Both the position numbers and the translations under genes were made by a program. Shown piece by piece: positions 15,894 to 24,053 of a stretch of DNA of 64,000 bases; position 1 is the first letter of the stretch, and every line of letters begins with the position of its first letter. Source of the DNA: JAITMY01 sp031553765 (GTDB taxonomy: Bacteria; Bacteroidota; Bacteroidia; Bacteroidales; UBA932). The DNA is taken from contig JAVBKY010000003.1 in the NCBI GenBank assembly GCA_031553765.1, positions 620,001-684,000 of the forward strand, in the 5' to 3' direction. Below the pieces are notes generated by a model that worked only from the letters and a program-made list of their open reading frames with translations, did not search any database and was not told where the DNA came from.

Positions 15894-16655
15894 ATGCGTA
15901 CGCACACCTACTTCATATCCGACATGCACCTTGGCCTAGACCTCAGCAACCCTGTTGAACGCGAGCGCAAGGTAGTACGCTGGTTGGATAGTATAAAATC
16001 CTCTGCCAAAAGGATTTACCTTATGGGGGATGTGTTTGACTTTTGGTGGGAGTACAAATGCGTGATACCCAAGGGATTTGTGCGATTTTTGGGTAAGTTG
16101 GCAGAGTTGACCGATGGTGGCGTGGAAATTCACTACTTTGTTGGTAACCACGATCAGTGGGCAAAAGATTATTTACACGCAGAGTGCGGCGTAATTATGC
16201 ATCACAAGGGTGAAGTGGTGAACCTTGATGGAAAAATATTTTACCTGGCGCACGGACATAAGGTAACACAACCGCTGCAGCGACTTTTTGCCAGCACATG
16301 GTTACAGCGATTTTTCTCCATGCTACACCCGCGCTGGGCAATGGCATTGGGTAATGCATGGAGTAAGCGCAACCGTATAGAGAAAGGTCTTGCCGAAAAT
16401 TTTGGTGGAAGAGAAGAGCCATTGTATAAAGTTGCTGAGAAAATAATCAGCAAGCAAGAGGTAGATTTTATTGTGCTCGGGCATCGTCATGCTCCGGCAA
16501 TGCGTGATTTACCCGGGGGAACGAAACTGGTCGTGCTAAGCGATTGGATTACAGGATCTACCTATGCAGATTTTGATGGAGAGCAGCTGGAGTTGAAAAT
16601 ATTTGAAGAAGATAAACGCGCTTCGCACGATAAACAGATAAATGCTTCGCGATAA
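15894..16655 (+). CDS. lpxH: UDP-2,3-diacylglucosamine diphosphatase-type metallophosphoesterase
   Basis: A 253-residue calcineurin-like phosphoesterase. The motifs FISDMHLGL, GDVFDFWWEY, GNHDQW, AHGHK and LGHRHAP provide the bimetal site. Bacteroidota LpxH proteins with this pattern hydrolyse UDP-2,3-diacylglucosamine to lipid X in lipid A synthesis. The last ~14 residues (DKRASHDKQINASR) are translated from the first arm of repeat family D and are unlikely to be part of the conserved fold. Confidence 0.88.
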   Translation: MRTHTYFISDMHLGLDLSNPVERERKVVRWLDSIKSSAKRIYLMGDVFDFWWEYKCVIPKGFVRFLGKLAELTDGGVEIHYFVGNHDQWAKDYLHAECGVIMHHKGEVVNLDGKIFYLAHGHKVTQPLQRLFASTWLQRFFSMLHPRWAMALGNAWSKRNRIEKGLAENFGGREEPLYKVAEKIISKQEVDFIVLGHRHAPAMRDLPGGTKLVVLSDWITGSTYADFDGEQLELKIFEEDKRASHDKQINASR

Positions 16656-16712
16656 ATTTTATCCATTTTATCTTTTTATCTTTTTATCGCGAGCAAAGCG
16701 AGCATTTATCAT
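16612..16712. repeat. Palindromic repeat family D, copy 1
   Basis: Built from words such as GATAAA, GCTTCGC and their complements (TTTATC, GCGAGC) arranged as an imperfect inverted repeat. Its left arm encodes the LpxH C-terminus. Related elements lie at 23948-24040 and 54959-55050. Confidence 0.65.
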
Positions 16713-16720
16713 AAAGTTTA

Positions 16721-17749
16721 ATGAGCACACAGCAACATAGTAATATTGCCCATACCATTAAAGCCTCTGCCGTAAAGGGATTCCAAGCCGCGCTTAAAAC
16801 CGCGTGGTGGATGATTCGTATTACGGTGCTTATTTCGTTTGGGGTAATGCTGCTGCAATATTTTGGTATAATTGCAAAAATTTCGGAGTGGCTCACACCA
16901 CTATTCTCGTACTTAGGCCTGCAGGGTGAAGCCGCACTGGTGTTTATTTCGGGCGCATTGGTCAACATTTACGCAGCTATTGCGGTTATTGAAACCGTAG
17001 GTTTCGACGCGCGCTCCATAACCATACTTGCGCTGATGTGCCTTTGCGCGCACAACCTTATTCTCGAAACAGCCATACAAAAGAAAACAGGCTCATCGGC
17101 CGTTCGTATGGTGGTGCTAAGATTGCTATTTGCGATAGTTTGCGGTTTTTTACTCAATAAAATATTGCCCAAGGGAGTGATTGACTCTGCGGTAAAAACC
17201 ATTGTAGTGAAGGAAACCAACCTTACCGTGGTGCTGGTACATTGGGCGGTAAATACGCTGGCGCTGGTGGCAAAAATGTTTACCATTATTATCACGCTCA
17301 CCGTGCTGCAGCGCGTGCTCGCTGACTTGGGCGTTATGCGTTGGGTTTCGAAAATCTTTCGTCCGCTGCTGCGTATTTTTGGCCTTCCGGCAAAAACATC
17401 CTTCCTGTGGATTGTGTCGCAAACACTCGGATTGGCCTATGGGGCAGCGGTAATGATTGAGGAAAAAGAAAGCGGAAAAGTGAATAAAAAGGAGCTCGAT
17501 TTGCTCAACCACCATATAGCCGTATCACATAGCAATATTGAGGATTTGCTCTTATTTGTTACCGTAGGTGCCTCGGTGTTTTGGATGCTGTTTTTACGCA
17601 TTTTATTTGCCATAGTAGCCGTGTGGGAGCGACGATTAGAGATAAAAATAAAAAGCCCCTCCCAACCCTCCCCCATAGGGAGGGCTTATAACCAACGCAC
17701 AAACCCAAAGCCTCCCCTTTGGGGAGGTTGGTGGGGCTTAAAATTATAG
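16721..17749 (+). CDS. Nucleoside-recognition (Gate) domain membrane protein
   Basis: A 342-residue protein with about eight membrane helices in two similar halves. Each half carries the Gate/nucleoside-recognition pattern, for example SGALVNIYAAIAVIETVGF and ILALMCLCAHNLILETAIQKKTG in the first half and the SHSNIEDLL region in the second. The family includes SpmA/SpmB and YjiH-type permease-like proteins without a firmly known substrate. The last ~33 residues (KSPSQPSPIGR onward) and the reading frame to the stop come from repeat family C, so the native C-terminus probably ended near WERRLEIKI. Confidence 0.8.
   Translation: MSTQQHSNIAHTIKASAVKGFQAALKTAWWMIRITVLISFGVMLLQYFGIIAKISEWLTPLFSYLGLQGEAALVFISGALVNIYAAIAVIETVGFDARSITILALMCLCAHNLILETAIQKKTGSSAVRMVVLRLLFAIVCGFLLNKILPKGVIDSAVKTIVVKETNLTVVLVHWAVNTLALVAKMFTIIITLTVLQRVLADLGVMRWVSKIFRPLLRIFGLPAKTSFLWIVSQTLGLAYGAAVMIEEKESGKVNKKELDLLNHHIAVSHSNIEDLLLFVTVGASVFWMLFLRILFAIVAVWERRLEIKIKSPSQPSPIGRAYNQRTNPKPPLWGGWWGLKL
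17654..17739. repeat. Palindromic repeat family C, copy 1
   Basis: An inverted repeat of the type AGCCCCTCCCAACCCTCCCC ... GGGGAGGTTGGTGGGGCTT. It lies inside the reading frame of the nucleoside-recognition gene and just before thyA. Related copies are at 45033-45211 and 54053-54212. Confidence 0.75.
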
Positions 17750-17752
17750 AAC

Positions 17753-18547
17753 ATGAAACAATACCTTGACCTACTTCAGCACATTGTGGATAACGGTGTG
17801 GAAAAAACCGACCGTACAGGCACGGGCACCATTAGTACATTTGGCAACCAAATGCGCTTCGACCTGCAAAAAGGCTTTCCGCTGTTGACTACAAAAAAGG
17901 TGCATCTCAAATCCATTATATACGAGCTACTGTGGTTTCTCAACGGCGACACCAATATTAAGTACCTCAAGGACAACGGTGTAACCATTTGGGACGAGTG
18001 GGCCGATGCCAACGGTGACTTAGGTCATGTGTACGGCTACCAGTGGCGTAGCTGGCCTACGCCCAACGGCGGCCACGTGGACCAAATTGCGCAGGTGGAA
18101 AGAGCCATAAAACAAAATCCTGATTCGCGTCGCCACATTGTAAGTGCGTGGAACGTGGCCGAGGTAGATAAAATGGCCTTGCCGCCCTGCCACACCATGT
18201 TTCAATTTTACGTGGCCAACGGGAAACTCTCATGCCAGCTGTACCAGCGCAGCGCCGATACATTTTTGGGCGTGCCCTTCAACATTGCCTCATACGCCCT
18301 GCTCACCATGATGATGGCACAGGTAACAGGCCTGCAGCCCGGTGAATTTGTACACACCTTAGGTGACACCCACCTTTACCTCAACCACATGGAGCAGGTG
18401 CGCACGCAGCTGAGTCGTGAACCGCGCGCATTACCTATTATGGAAATTAACCCCGAGGTAAAATCCATTTTTGATTTCAAGTACGAAGATTTTGTGCTGA
18501 AACATTACGACCCGCATCCGGGCATTAAAGCTCCCATTGCGGTATAA
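17753..18547 (+). CDS. thyA: Thymidylate synthase
   Basis: A 264-residue enzyme, the same length as the E. coli protein. The catalytic cysteine is Cys146 in LPPCHTMFQFYV, and the dUMP-binding arginine RRH and the RSADTFLGVPFNIASYA block are intact. It makes dTMP from dUMP with methylene-tetrahydrofolate. The dihydrofolate reductase gene that often follows thyA in this phylum is missing; a PagL-like barrel gene overlaps the stop by one base (TAATG) instead, indicating coupled translation. Confidence 0.97.
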   Translation: MKQYLDLLQHIVDNGVEKTDRTGTGTISTFGNQMRFDLQKGFPLLTTKKVHLKSIIYELLWFLNGDTNIKYLKDNGVTIWDEWADANGDLGHVYGYQWRSWPTPNGGHVDQIAQVERAIKQNPDSRRHIVSAWNVAEVDKMALPPCHTMFQFYVANGKLSCQLYQRSADTFLGVPFNIASYALLTMMMAQVTGLQPGEFVHTLGDTHLYLNHMEQVRTQLSREPRALPIMEINPEVKSIFDFKYEDFVLKHYDPHPGIKAPIAV

Positions 18548-19764
18548 TGGTGGTGAGTGGGCGTGCGCACATAAAAATTATGATGCTTGCTGTGGTCGTT
18601 ATTGCGCTACAGCATACGGCGCGCGCGCAATCCGATACAACCAAATACTCCATTTTTACCACTCTTAAAGGAAAAATAACGCCAAAGGAAAAGAATATTT
18701 ACTGGGCGGAGTTTTTGGTGGAAGCCGGCCCAATTTTTAACCATGCGGGTGGTGATGCTCAACGATTAGTGGACGAAAGCCACTACCAAGCAGTGTCGGC
18801 AAAGTTTGCATGGCAAATGCCTCCCAACCATATTTACAGCCAAATATACAGGTTGCCCAAGTTGGGCGTTGGTTTTTTTTCCGGCAACTTTAAAAATAAA
18901 GACATCGGTTATCCGCAGGCGCTTTTTGGGTGGTTTGAAATACCCTTTACATACCCTCGTCCCAATCAGCATTTTTCATTTGGTTTTTCGGGAGGTTTTG
19001 GTTGGGCTTGGGATTTTGACACATATAATGAGTACAATCAATCAAACTTGTTCATCAGCACCACGCGTAACTGTTACGTTGATCTTTCGCTGTACGCCAG
19101 CTATCACGTGAATGAGTATTTTCAGCTGAGTCTTTCCGCAGGATTAAAGCACTTTTCCAATGGTGCACGGCAAAAACCCAATATGGGCATTAACATTTTA
19201 CCTATAGGTCTTTCGGCAAAATTTGTAGCAGCCAATCATGATCAGGTGGGTACATGGAGGCGTCCTACCATACCTGAGTACGAGAAGCATTGGCGGTTGA
19301 ATACTATGTACGCCATGGGGCAAAAACAAAACAGCATTGGCGCGCCGGTGTATTGGAAACACACGGTGGGCGTCAGTGTGCTGTATCAACCCTCATATAA
19401 GTATCGTGTTGGTGGTGGACTTGACTTGTTTATTTCCACCGGAGAAATGGACTCCACGCTGGTAAATAGAAGCAAGGCAAGCGATATTTTTAGTCCCGCA
19501 GTGGCATTTCGGTGGGAGTGGGTATTGCTACCTCGCTTGGTTGTACCTTTTGATTTTGGCGTGTACCTTACGCGTCGGCATCCGCAAAATGATGAGCGCA
19601 GGCAGTTTTACGAACGTGTGGGCGTACGTGGTTATGTTACCAAAAACCTGTGGATAGGTATTACCATTAAGGCGCATGCTGCCACCGCTGATTTCTTTGA
19701 GTGGGGCGTGGGCTACACCTTTCACCATGATAAAAATGTTACGCGAACACTTCCGGTAAACTAA
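18547..19764 (+). CDS. PagL-like acyloxyacyl hydrolase family outer-membrane protein
   Basis: A 405-residue protein with a signal peptide ending near ARAQ (about residue 28). Alternating hydrophobic strands indicate a beta barrel. The segment LSLSAGLKHFSNGARQKPNMG matches the PagL/lipid A 3-O-deacylase family, where the His and Ser of the H-x-S-N motif are catalytic. It may remodel lipid A in the outer membrane, though it is longer than classical PagL. Its start overlaps the thyA stop by one base. Confidence 0.72.
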   Translation: MVVSGRAHIKIMMLAVVVIALQHTARAQSDTTKYSIFTTLKGKITPKEKNIYWAEFLVEAGPIFNHAGGDAQRLVDESHYQAVSAKFAWQMPPNHIYSQIYRLPKLGVGFFSGNFKNKDIGYPQALFGWFEIPFTYPRPNQHFSFGFSGGFGWAWDFDTYNEYNQSNLFISTTRNCYVDLSLYASYHVNEYFQLSLSAGLKHFSNGARQKPNMGINILPIGLSAKFVAANHDQVGTWRRPTIPEYEKHWRLNTMYAMGQKQNSIGAPVYWKHTVGVSVLYQPSYKYRVGGGLDLFISTGEMDSTLVNRSKASDIFSPAVAFRWEWVLLPRLVVPFDFGVYLTRRHPQNDERRQFYERVGVRGYVTKNLWIGITIKAHAATADFFEWGVGYTFHHDKNVTRTLPVN

Positions 19765-19789
19765 TTATTGGGTATACCCTCCTTAATGT

Positions 19790-19828
19790 ATTGCACCGCC
19801 ATTTTCTTATTGGCAAGGGTGCAATTTT
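19790..19828 (+). terminator. Probable terminator after the thyA-barrel operon
   Basis: The stem ATTGCACC/GGTGCAAT, extended by GCCA/TGGC with a small bulge, is followed by TTTT. Confidence 0.5.
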
Positions 19829-19894
19829 GCACGTGACAATTGATAGTTCCATTTAAATTATTCGTTGACAAAATCACCCTATTTGTTTAATTTG

Positions 19895-19926
19895 TTGGTA
19901 TTAGTATGCGTAGCTCTTTATTTTTG
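19895..19926 (+). promoter_or_regulatory. Promoter of the lamin-tail lipoprotein gene
   Basis: TTG at 19895-19897, a 21-nt spacer, and TATTTTTG at 19919-19926. The ATG follows at 19947. Confidence 0.6.
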
Positions 19927-19946
19927 TATGGCTAACTAAAAAACAG

Positions 19947-21308
19947 ATGCGTATGAAAAAGAGTTTGCTTTTGGCATGTTTGCTTACAATTGGCATTTGC
20001 TCGTGCAGCAATGATGGTGACGAAATTATCGATCAGGAGCCCGATGGCAACAGCGATACGTCGTTGGCTACGGTAGACTATTCGGGTTTGAAGTTGAACG
20101 AAATTAATGGTAATGGCACCGATGCCGACAAGTACATTGAGTTGTACAATAGCGGCACAGAAGCCATTAATCTTAGTGAAGTTACTATTTACTATAACAA
20201 CGCTAGCTCCGACCCCGAAGTAACGTGGACGGGTACCTCGGCGCACAGCATTGCGGCCGGAGGATTCTTGCTGCTCAAAGGTGCTAGCGGCAGCGGAAAT
20301 TTAATAAAAGGACTGTCAGCGACAAAGGCTATTGTGGTGGAGTTGAAGGATCCCAACGGAAACAGTCTCGACCTATTTAAGGTATCAGCCGATGCCGACA
20401 GGGCAAGTGTGTACTCGCGCGTACCCGATGGCACGGGCAGCTGGTATTACACAGTAGTGGGGGGAACGCCGGGCGCTACCAACGGCGTAAGCGCGGTGGG
20501 TTTAACGGAGATTGTAATCTTGCCCTCTGTTTCCAGCCAGTCTCGCAATGTTGTAGCACCCTCAGTTACCGATACGGTTACCATATCAGCTGAAGTGGTT
20601 TCGCTTTTTGGCACCACGCTCGGTGGTGTTGTGGTAACGTGGACGCTCAACGGCGCAACGCAAAACGACCTTCCAATGAGTGCAAACGGCAATATTTATG
20701 TTGCCAAAATAATGCCTCAAGCGGTGGGTGACACCGTTGTATACTACATTGAGGCAACCAACGAAAATGGCTCAGCGCAATCCTCACGGGCCGGGTATAG
20801 GGTGGGGGCTACCACAGTTGACTACGGCCAGCTGGTGATAAATGAGGTAGACGGTAACGGAAAGTTTGTAGAAATTTATAATAAGGGAGCGGCTGCCATT
20901 TCGCTTGAAGGCGTTTTCTTAATAAAAAATGAGGAAACCGCAGCAAAAAAGGTATGGTGGACGGGTGGTGCAAGTACCACCATTGCCGCGGGTGGATATT
21001 ACACGATTGTAAACAAAGATGCAACAACTGCCGGTGCAAATGAATATACAGGTGTGAGTGGCATTTCCGCAAAGCAAAACGTAAAATTTGAGTTGAAAAA
21101 TCCCAGCGAAGATGTAGTAGATACATTTCTTCGCTTAAGCATCGATGGTGTTTTAGGAGATGAAATTACACCCGATTACAGCAAGGCCGCTAACGGTATT
21201 TACTCCTTCTCCCGCTGTCCCGACGGTACAGGTGCCTTTGGCTTGGCCGTACCATCGTGTAACGCTGCCAATCCTGCAACAGCAGCAGGAGACATAGTGA
21301 CCAACTAA
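19947..21308 (+). CDS. Lipoprotein with two lamin-tail domains
   Basis: A 453-residue exported protein. The signal peptide ends in a lipobox-like ICSC near residue 20, so it is probably a lipoprotein. Two lamin-tail (LTD) repeats are visible, at about residues 48-180 (LKLNEINGNGTDADKYIELYN) and 292-430 (LVINEVDGNGKFVEIYNKG), linked by an Ig-like segment of about 110 residues. LTD domains in bacterial surface proteins are thought to act in binding or anchoring; no enzymatic motif is seen. An ATG two codons downstream is an alternative start. Confidence 0.82.
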   Translation: MRMKKSLLLACLLTIGICSCSNDGDEIIDQEPDGNSDTSLATVDYSGLKLNEINGNGTDADKYIELYNSGTEAINLSEVTIYYNNASSDPEVTWTGTSAHSIAAGGFLLLKGASGSGNLIKGLSATKAIVVELKDPNGNSLDLFKVSADADRASVYSRVPDGTGSWYYTVVGGTPGATNGVSAVGLTEIVILPSVSSQSRNVVAPSVTDTVTISAEVVSLFGTTLGGVVVTWTLNGATQNDLPMSANGNIYVAKIMPQAVGDTVVYYIEATNENGSAQSSRAGYRVGATTVDYGQLVINEVDGNGKFVEIYNKGAAAISLEGVFLIKNEETAAKKVWWTGGASTTIAAGGYYTIVNKDATTAGANEYTGVSGISAKQNVKFELKNPSEDVVDTFLRLSIDGVLGDEITPDYSKAANGIYSFSRCPDGTGAFGLAVPSCNAANPATAAGDIVTN

Positions 21309-21311
21309 ACA

Positions 21312-21344
21312 TAGATTGTCATGGCGGGCTTGACCCGCCATCCC
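21312..21344. repeat. Short dispersed palindrome (GGCGGG..CCCGCC type)
   Basis: ATGGCGGGCTTGACCCGCCAT forms a hairpin just after the lamin-tail gene. A related palindrome with GCCCG...CGGGC arms and CAGCATGAC is embedded in the LuxE-like gene near 28625-28672. Confidence 0.5.
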
Positions 21345-21383
21345 TCGTAAGGTCTTTTTTTTGGAGAATAATGACAGTTTGCA

Positions 21384-21427
21384 AAAAGGAACAGCCGTGA
21401 CAACTACTTGCCACGGTTGTTCCTTTG
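21384..21427. terminator. Bidirectional terminator between the lipoprotein gene and efp
   Basis: The inverted repeat AAGGAACAGCCGTG ... CACGGTTGTTCCTT (GU-tolerant 14-bp stem) is flanked by A and T runs and serves both convergent genes. Confidence 0.65.
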
Positions 21428-21452
21428 TAAATTGTACTTTGTAAATCGTAAA

Positions 21453-22022
21453 TTACTTCACTCTTTCCAAGTAGGTTTTTTCGTGAGGATTAACCTTAAT
21501 TTTTTCGCCTTCATTTACGAAAGAAGGAATCATAATTTCCACACCCGTTTCCAGCGTGCAGCGCTTCATTACCGTTGAAGAAGCAGTATCGCCACGAGCG
21601 CCAAGCTCTGCTGAAATCACCGTCATTTCAATTGAATCGGGCATTTCGCAGGTGAGCACCTTATCGTCGTCGTCGGTGTTAATCATCATTTCCACGTACT
21701 GGCCCTCCTTCATAAATTCGGGGCAGTCCACCAGCTCCTCTTGCAGGTCAATTTGCTCAAATGTTTCGTTGTGCATAAAGTGGTAGCCGCTTTCATCTTT
21801 GTATAGGAATTGGTACGGACGACGCTCCACGCGAATAATGTCAATTTTTTCGCCTGCGGTAAACGTGTTTTCCAGTATGCGACCATTTTCGAGGTTGCGC
21901 ATTTTTGTTTTTACAAACGCGCCACCCTTACCCGGCTTTACGTGTTGAAACCAAACGATAGAGCAGGGTTTGCCGTTGTAGGTAATGCACAAACCGTTGC
22001 GAAAATCTGCAGTAGTTGCCAT
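21453..22022 (-). CDS. efp: Elongation factor P
   Basis: A 189-residue protein with the three EF-P domains. The domain I loop carries Lys32 in KPGKGGAF, the residue usually modified. The C-terminal domain has TLETGVEIMIPSFVNEGEKIKV. EF-P rescues ribosomes stalled at polyproline. No modification enzyme (EpmA/B or EarP) is nearby, so the modification state cannot be judged. Confidence 0.96.
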   Translation of the reverse strand: MATTADFRNGLCITYNGKPCSIVWFQHVKPGKGGAFVKTKMRNLENGRILENTFTAGEKIDIIRVERRPYQFLYKDESGYHFMHNETFEQIDLQEELVDCPEFMKEGQYVEMMINTDDDDKVLTCEMPDSIEMTVISAELGARGDTASSTVMKRCTLETGVEIMIPSFVNEGEKIKVNPHEKTYLERVK

Positions 22023-22045
22023 GTGAATTTGTTTTTGTTAGATTG

Positions 22046-22053
22046 CAAAGATA
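22046..22053 (-). promoter_or_regulatory. -7 element TATCTTTG for efp
   Basis: TAnnTTTG match on minus, 23 nt before the efp ATG. A possible TTG lies 23 nt further upstream, slightly longer than the usual spacing. Confidence 0.5.
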
Positions 22054-22073
22054 GAAAATCTTAGGGAAAAATG

Positions 22074-22150
22074 GAACAAAAGAAAAATAGAACAAAAGAA
22101 TGGGGAGTGCGTGGTATTCTATTTTTCTGTTTTTCTTTTGTTCTTTAGTT
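22074..22150. repeat. A/T-rich inverted repeat between efp and aspS
   Basis: The left arm GAACAAAAGAAAAATAGAAC matches the complement of TTCTATTTTTCTGTTTTTCTTTTGTTC-like sequence on the right, with a GC-richer loop. The right arm reaches the -33 TTG of aspS. It is unlike the GC-rich families but has the same arm-loop-arm style. Confidence 0.5.
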
Positions 22151-22166
22151 CTTTTACCTAAATTTG
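22138..22166 (+). promoter_or_regulatory. Promoter of aspS
   Basis: TTG at 22138-22140, an 18-nt spacer, and TAAATTTG at 22159-22166; the ATG is at 22190. Confidence 0.6.
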
Positions 22167-22189
22167 TACACTCTAAACGAAAAATAAAA

Positions 22190-23950
22190 ATGTATAGGAC
22201 ACACACCTGCGGAGAACTCCGCTTGACCGATGTTTCGAAAAAAGTAACGCTTGCCGGTTGGGTACAACGCTTGCGCAAGTTGGGTGGCATGACCTTTGTT
22301 GACCTGCGCGACCGCTACGGTATCACGCAGCTGGCGGTAGATGATAAAACTTCGGAAGATATTCGCACGGCAGTGGAAAAGTTTGGACGTGAATTTGTGG
22401 TGCAGGTAGAAGGAACCGTAGTAGAGCGCGCCAGCAAAAACACCAAGATTCCTACCGGAGAAATTGAAATCAGCATATCGGCCATAAAGGTGCTCAATGC
22501 ATCCGAAGTGCCGCCTTTTACCATTGAGGACGAAAGCGACGGCGGCGAAGAATTGCGCGCCAAGTATCGTTACCTCGACCTACGCCGCAATCCTGTAAAG
22601 AATGCGCTGATACTGCGCCACCGTGTAGCACAGGAAGCACGCAGATATCTCGACGCGCAGGATTTTTTGGAAATCGAAACTCCGTTTTTGATAAAATCAA
22701 CACCCGAAGGAGCGCGCGATTTTGTGGTGCCATCACGCATACATCACGGCGAGTTTTACGCTTTGCCGCAAAGTCCGCAAACGTTTAAGCAGCTACTCAT
22801 GGTGGCCGGTTACGACCGCTACTTCCAAATTGTACGCTGCTTCCGCGACGAGGACCTGCGTGCCGACCGTCAGCCCGAGTTCACGCAAATCGACTGTGAA
22901 ATGGCGTTTGTAGAACGTCAGGATATTCTCGATATGTTTGGCGGTTTGATGAAGCACCTGTTTAAGCACGTGTTGGACGTAACGTTCGACAACGTGCCAT
23001 TCATGACTTACGCCGATGCCATGCGCGATTACGGCTGCGATAAGCCCGACGTTCGTTTTGGCATGAAGATAAAAGAGTTGACTAAGCAAGTACAAGGCAA
23101 AAACTTTTCGGTATTCGATAGCGCTGCCTACGTTGGCGGTATTTGTGCTGAAGGTTGCGCAGAGTACACCCGTAAGCAGCTTGATGAACTTACCGAGTGG
23201 GTTAAGCGTCCGCAGATTGGTGCCAAGGGTTTGGTGTACATTCGCCTTACGGCAGAAGGTATTAAGTCAAGCATTGATAAATTCTATACGCCAGAAGAGT
23301 TGCAAAAAATTGCAGCTGAATTTGGTGCAAAGCAAGGTGATTTGATTCTTATTTTGGCAGGTGCCAAAAAAATTACCCTAAACGGATTGTGCGAATTGCG
23401 CCTTGAAATGGGCAACCGTCTTGGTTTACGCAAGCGCGGTGAGTTTGCTCCGCTGTGGGTTATCGACTTCCCGCTGTTGGATTGGGACGACGAAACGCAG
23501 CGTTTTTACGCCATGCACCACCCCTTCACCTCACCTCAGCCCGAGGATATGGCAAAGTTCATGGGCGGCAAAAAGGAAGAGTTGGAAACCGTGCGCGCCA
23601 ATGCCTACGACTTTGTAATGAATGGCGTAGAGCTCGGCGGCGGCTCCATTCGTATTTTCGATGCAGGCATACAGCAGCAGATGTTCAAGGTGCTGGGCTT
23701 CTCCGAAGCAGATGCCGAATATCGCTTTGGCTTCTTGACTAACGCCTTCAAGTTTGGTGCTCCGCCCCACGGTGGTATCGCCTTCGGTTTCGACCGTCTA
23801 TGCGCCATGTTTGGCGGCAGCGACAGTATTCGCGATTACATTGCGTTCCCGAAAAACAACGCGGCTCGCGACGTGATGATCGACTCGCCCGCACAAATTG
23901 ACGACTCGCAATTGAAAGAGTTGTCTATCAATATTGCTCCGGAAAAATGA
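22190..23950 (+). CDS. aspS: Aspartate--tRNA ligase
   Basis: A 586-residue bacterial-type class II synthetase. It has an N-terminal OB-fold anticodon-binding domain (about 1-105), the catalytic core with motif 2 around FRDEDLRADRQPEFTQID, a central GAD insertion (about 285-410), and motif 3 with GIAFGFDRLCAMFGG. It charges tRNA-Asp. An in-frame ATG 30 codons upstream lies ahead of the promoter within the inverted repeat, so the start at 22190 (MYRTHTCGELR) is used. Confidence 0.97.
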   Translation: MYRTHTCGELRLTDVSKKVTLAGWVQRLRKLGGMTFVDLRDRYGITQLAVDDKTSEDIRTAVEKFGREFVVQVEGTVVERASKNTKIPTGEIEISISAIKVLNASEVPPFTIEDESDGGEELRAKYRYLDLRRNPVKNALILRHRVAQEARRYLDAQDFLEIETPFLIKSTPEGARDFVVPSRIHHGEFYALPQSPQTFKQLLMVAGYDRYFQIVRCFRDEDLRADRQPEFTQIDCEMAFVERQDILDMFGGLMKHLFKHVLDVTFDNVPFMTYADAMRDYGCDKPDVRFGMKIKELTKQVQGKNFSVFDSAAYVGGICAEGCAEYTRKQLDELTEWVKRPQIGAKGLVYIRLTAEGIKSSIDKFYTPEELQKIAAEFGAKQGDLILILAGAKKITLNGLCELRLEMGNRLGLRKRGEFAPLWVIDFPLLDWDDETQRFYAMHHPFTSPQPEDMAKFMGGKKEELETVRANAYDFVMNGVELGGGSIRIFDAGIQQQMFKVLGFSEADAEYRFGFLTNAFKFGAPPHGGIAFGFDRLCAMFGGSDSIRDYIAFPKNNAARDVMIDSPAQIDDSQLKELSINIAPEK

Positions 23951-24040
23951 TAAATGTTCCGCCAAAGCGGGACGATAAAAGGATAAAGCGATAAAGTTTT
24001 TATCCTTTTATCGCGAAGCGTTTATCTTTTTATCAAAAAA
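23948..24040. repeat. Palindromic repeat family D, copy 2
   Basis: The whole gap between aspS and the next gene is an imperfect inverted repeat of GATAAA/TTTATC words with GCGAAGCG near the centre. It overlaps the aspS stop region and reaches within 14 nt of the next start codon. Confidence 0.6.
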
Positions 24041-24053
24041 TTTCATCGAAATT

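Noticed and set aside
23133..23345. Short open frames within aspS and other long genes on either strand
   Set aside because: They lack family similarity, own promoters or spacing, and sit inside well-supported genes in another frame.
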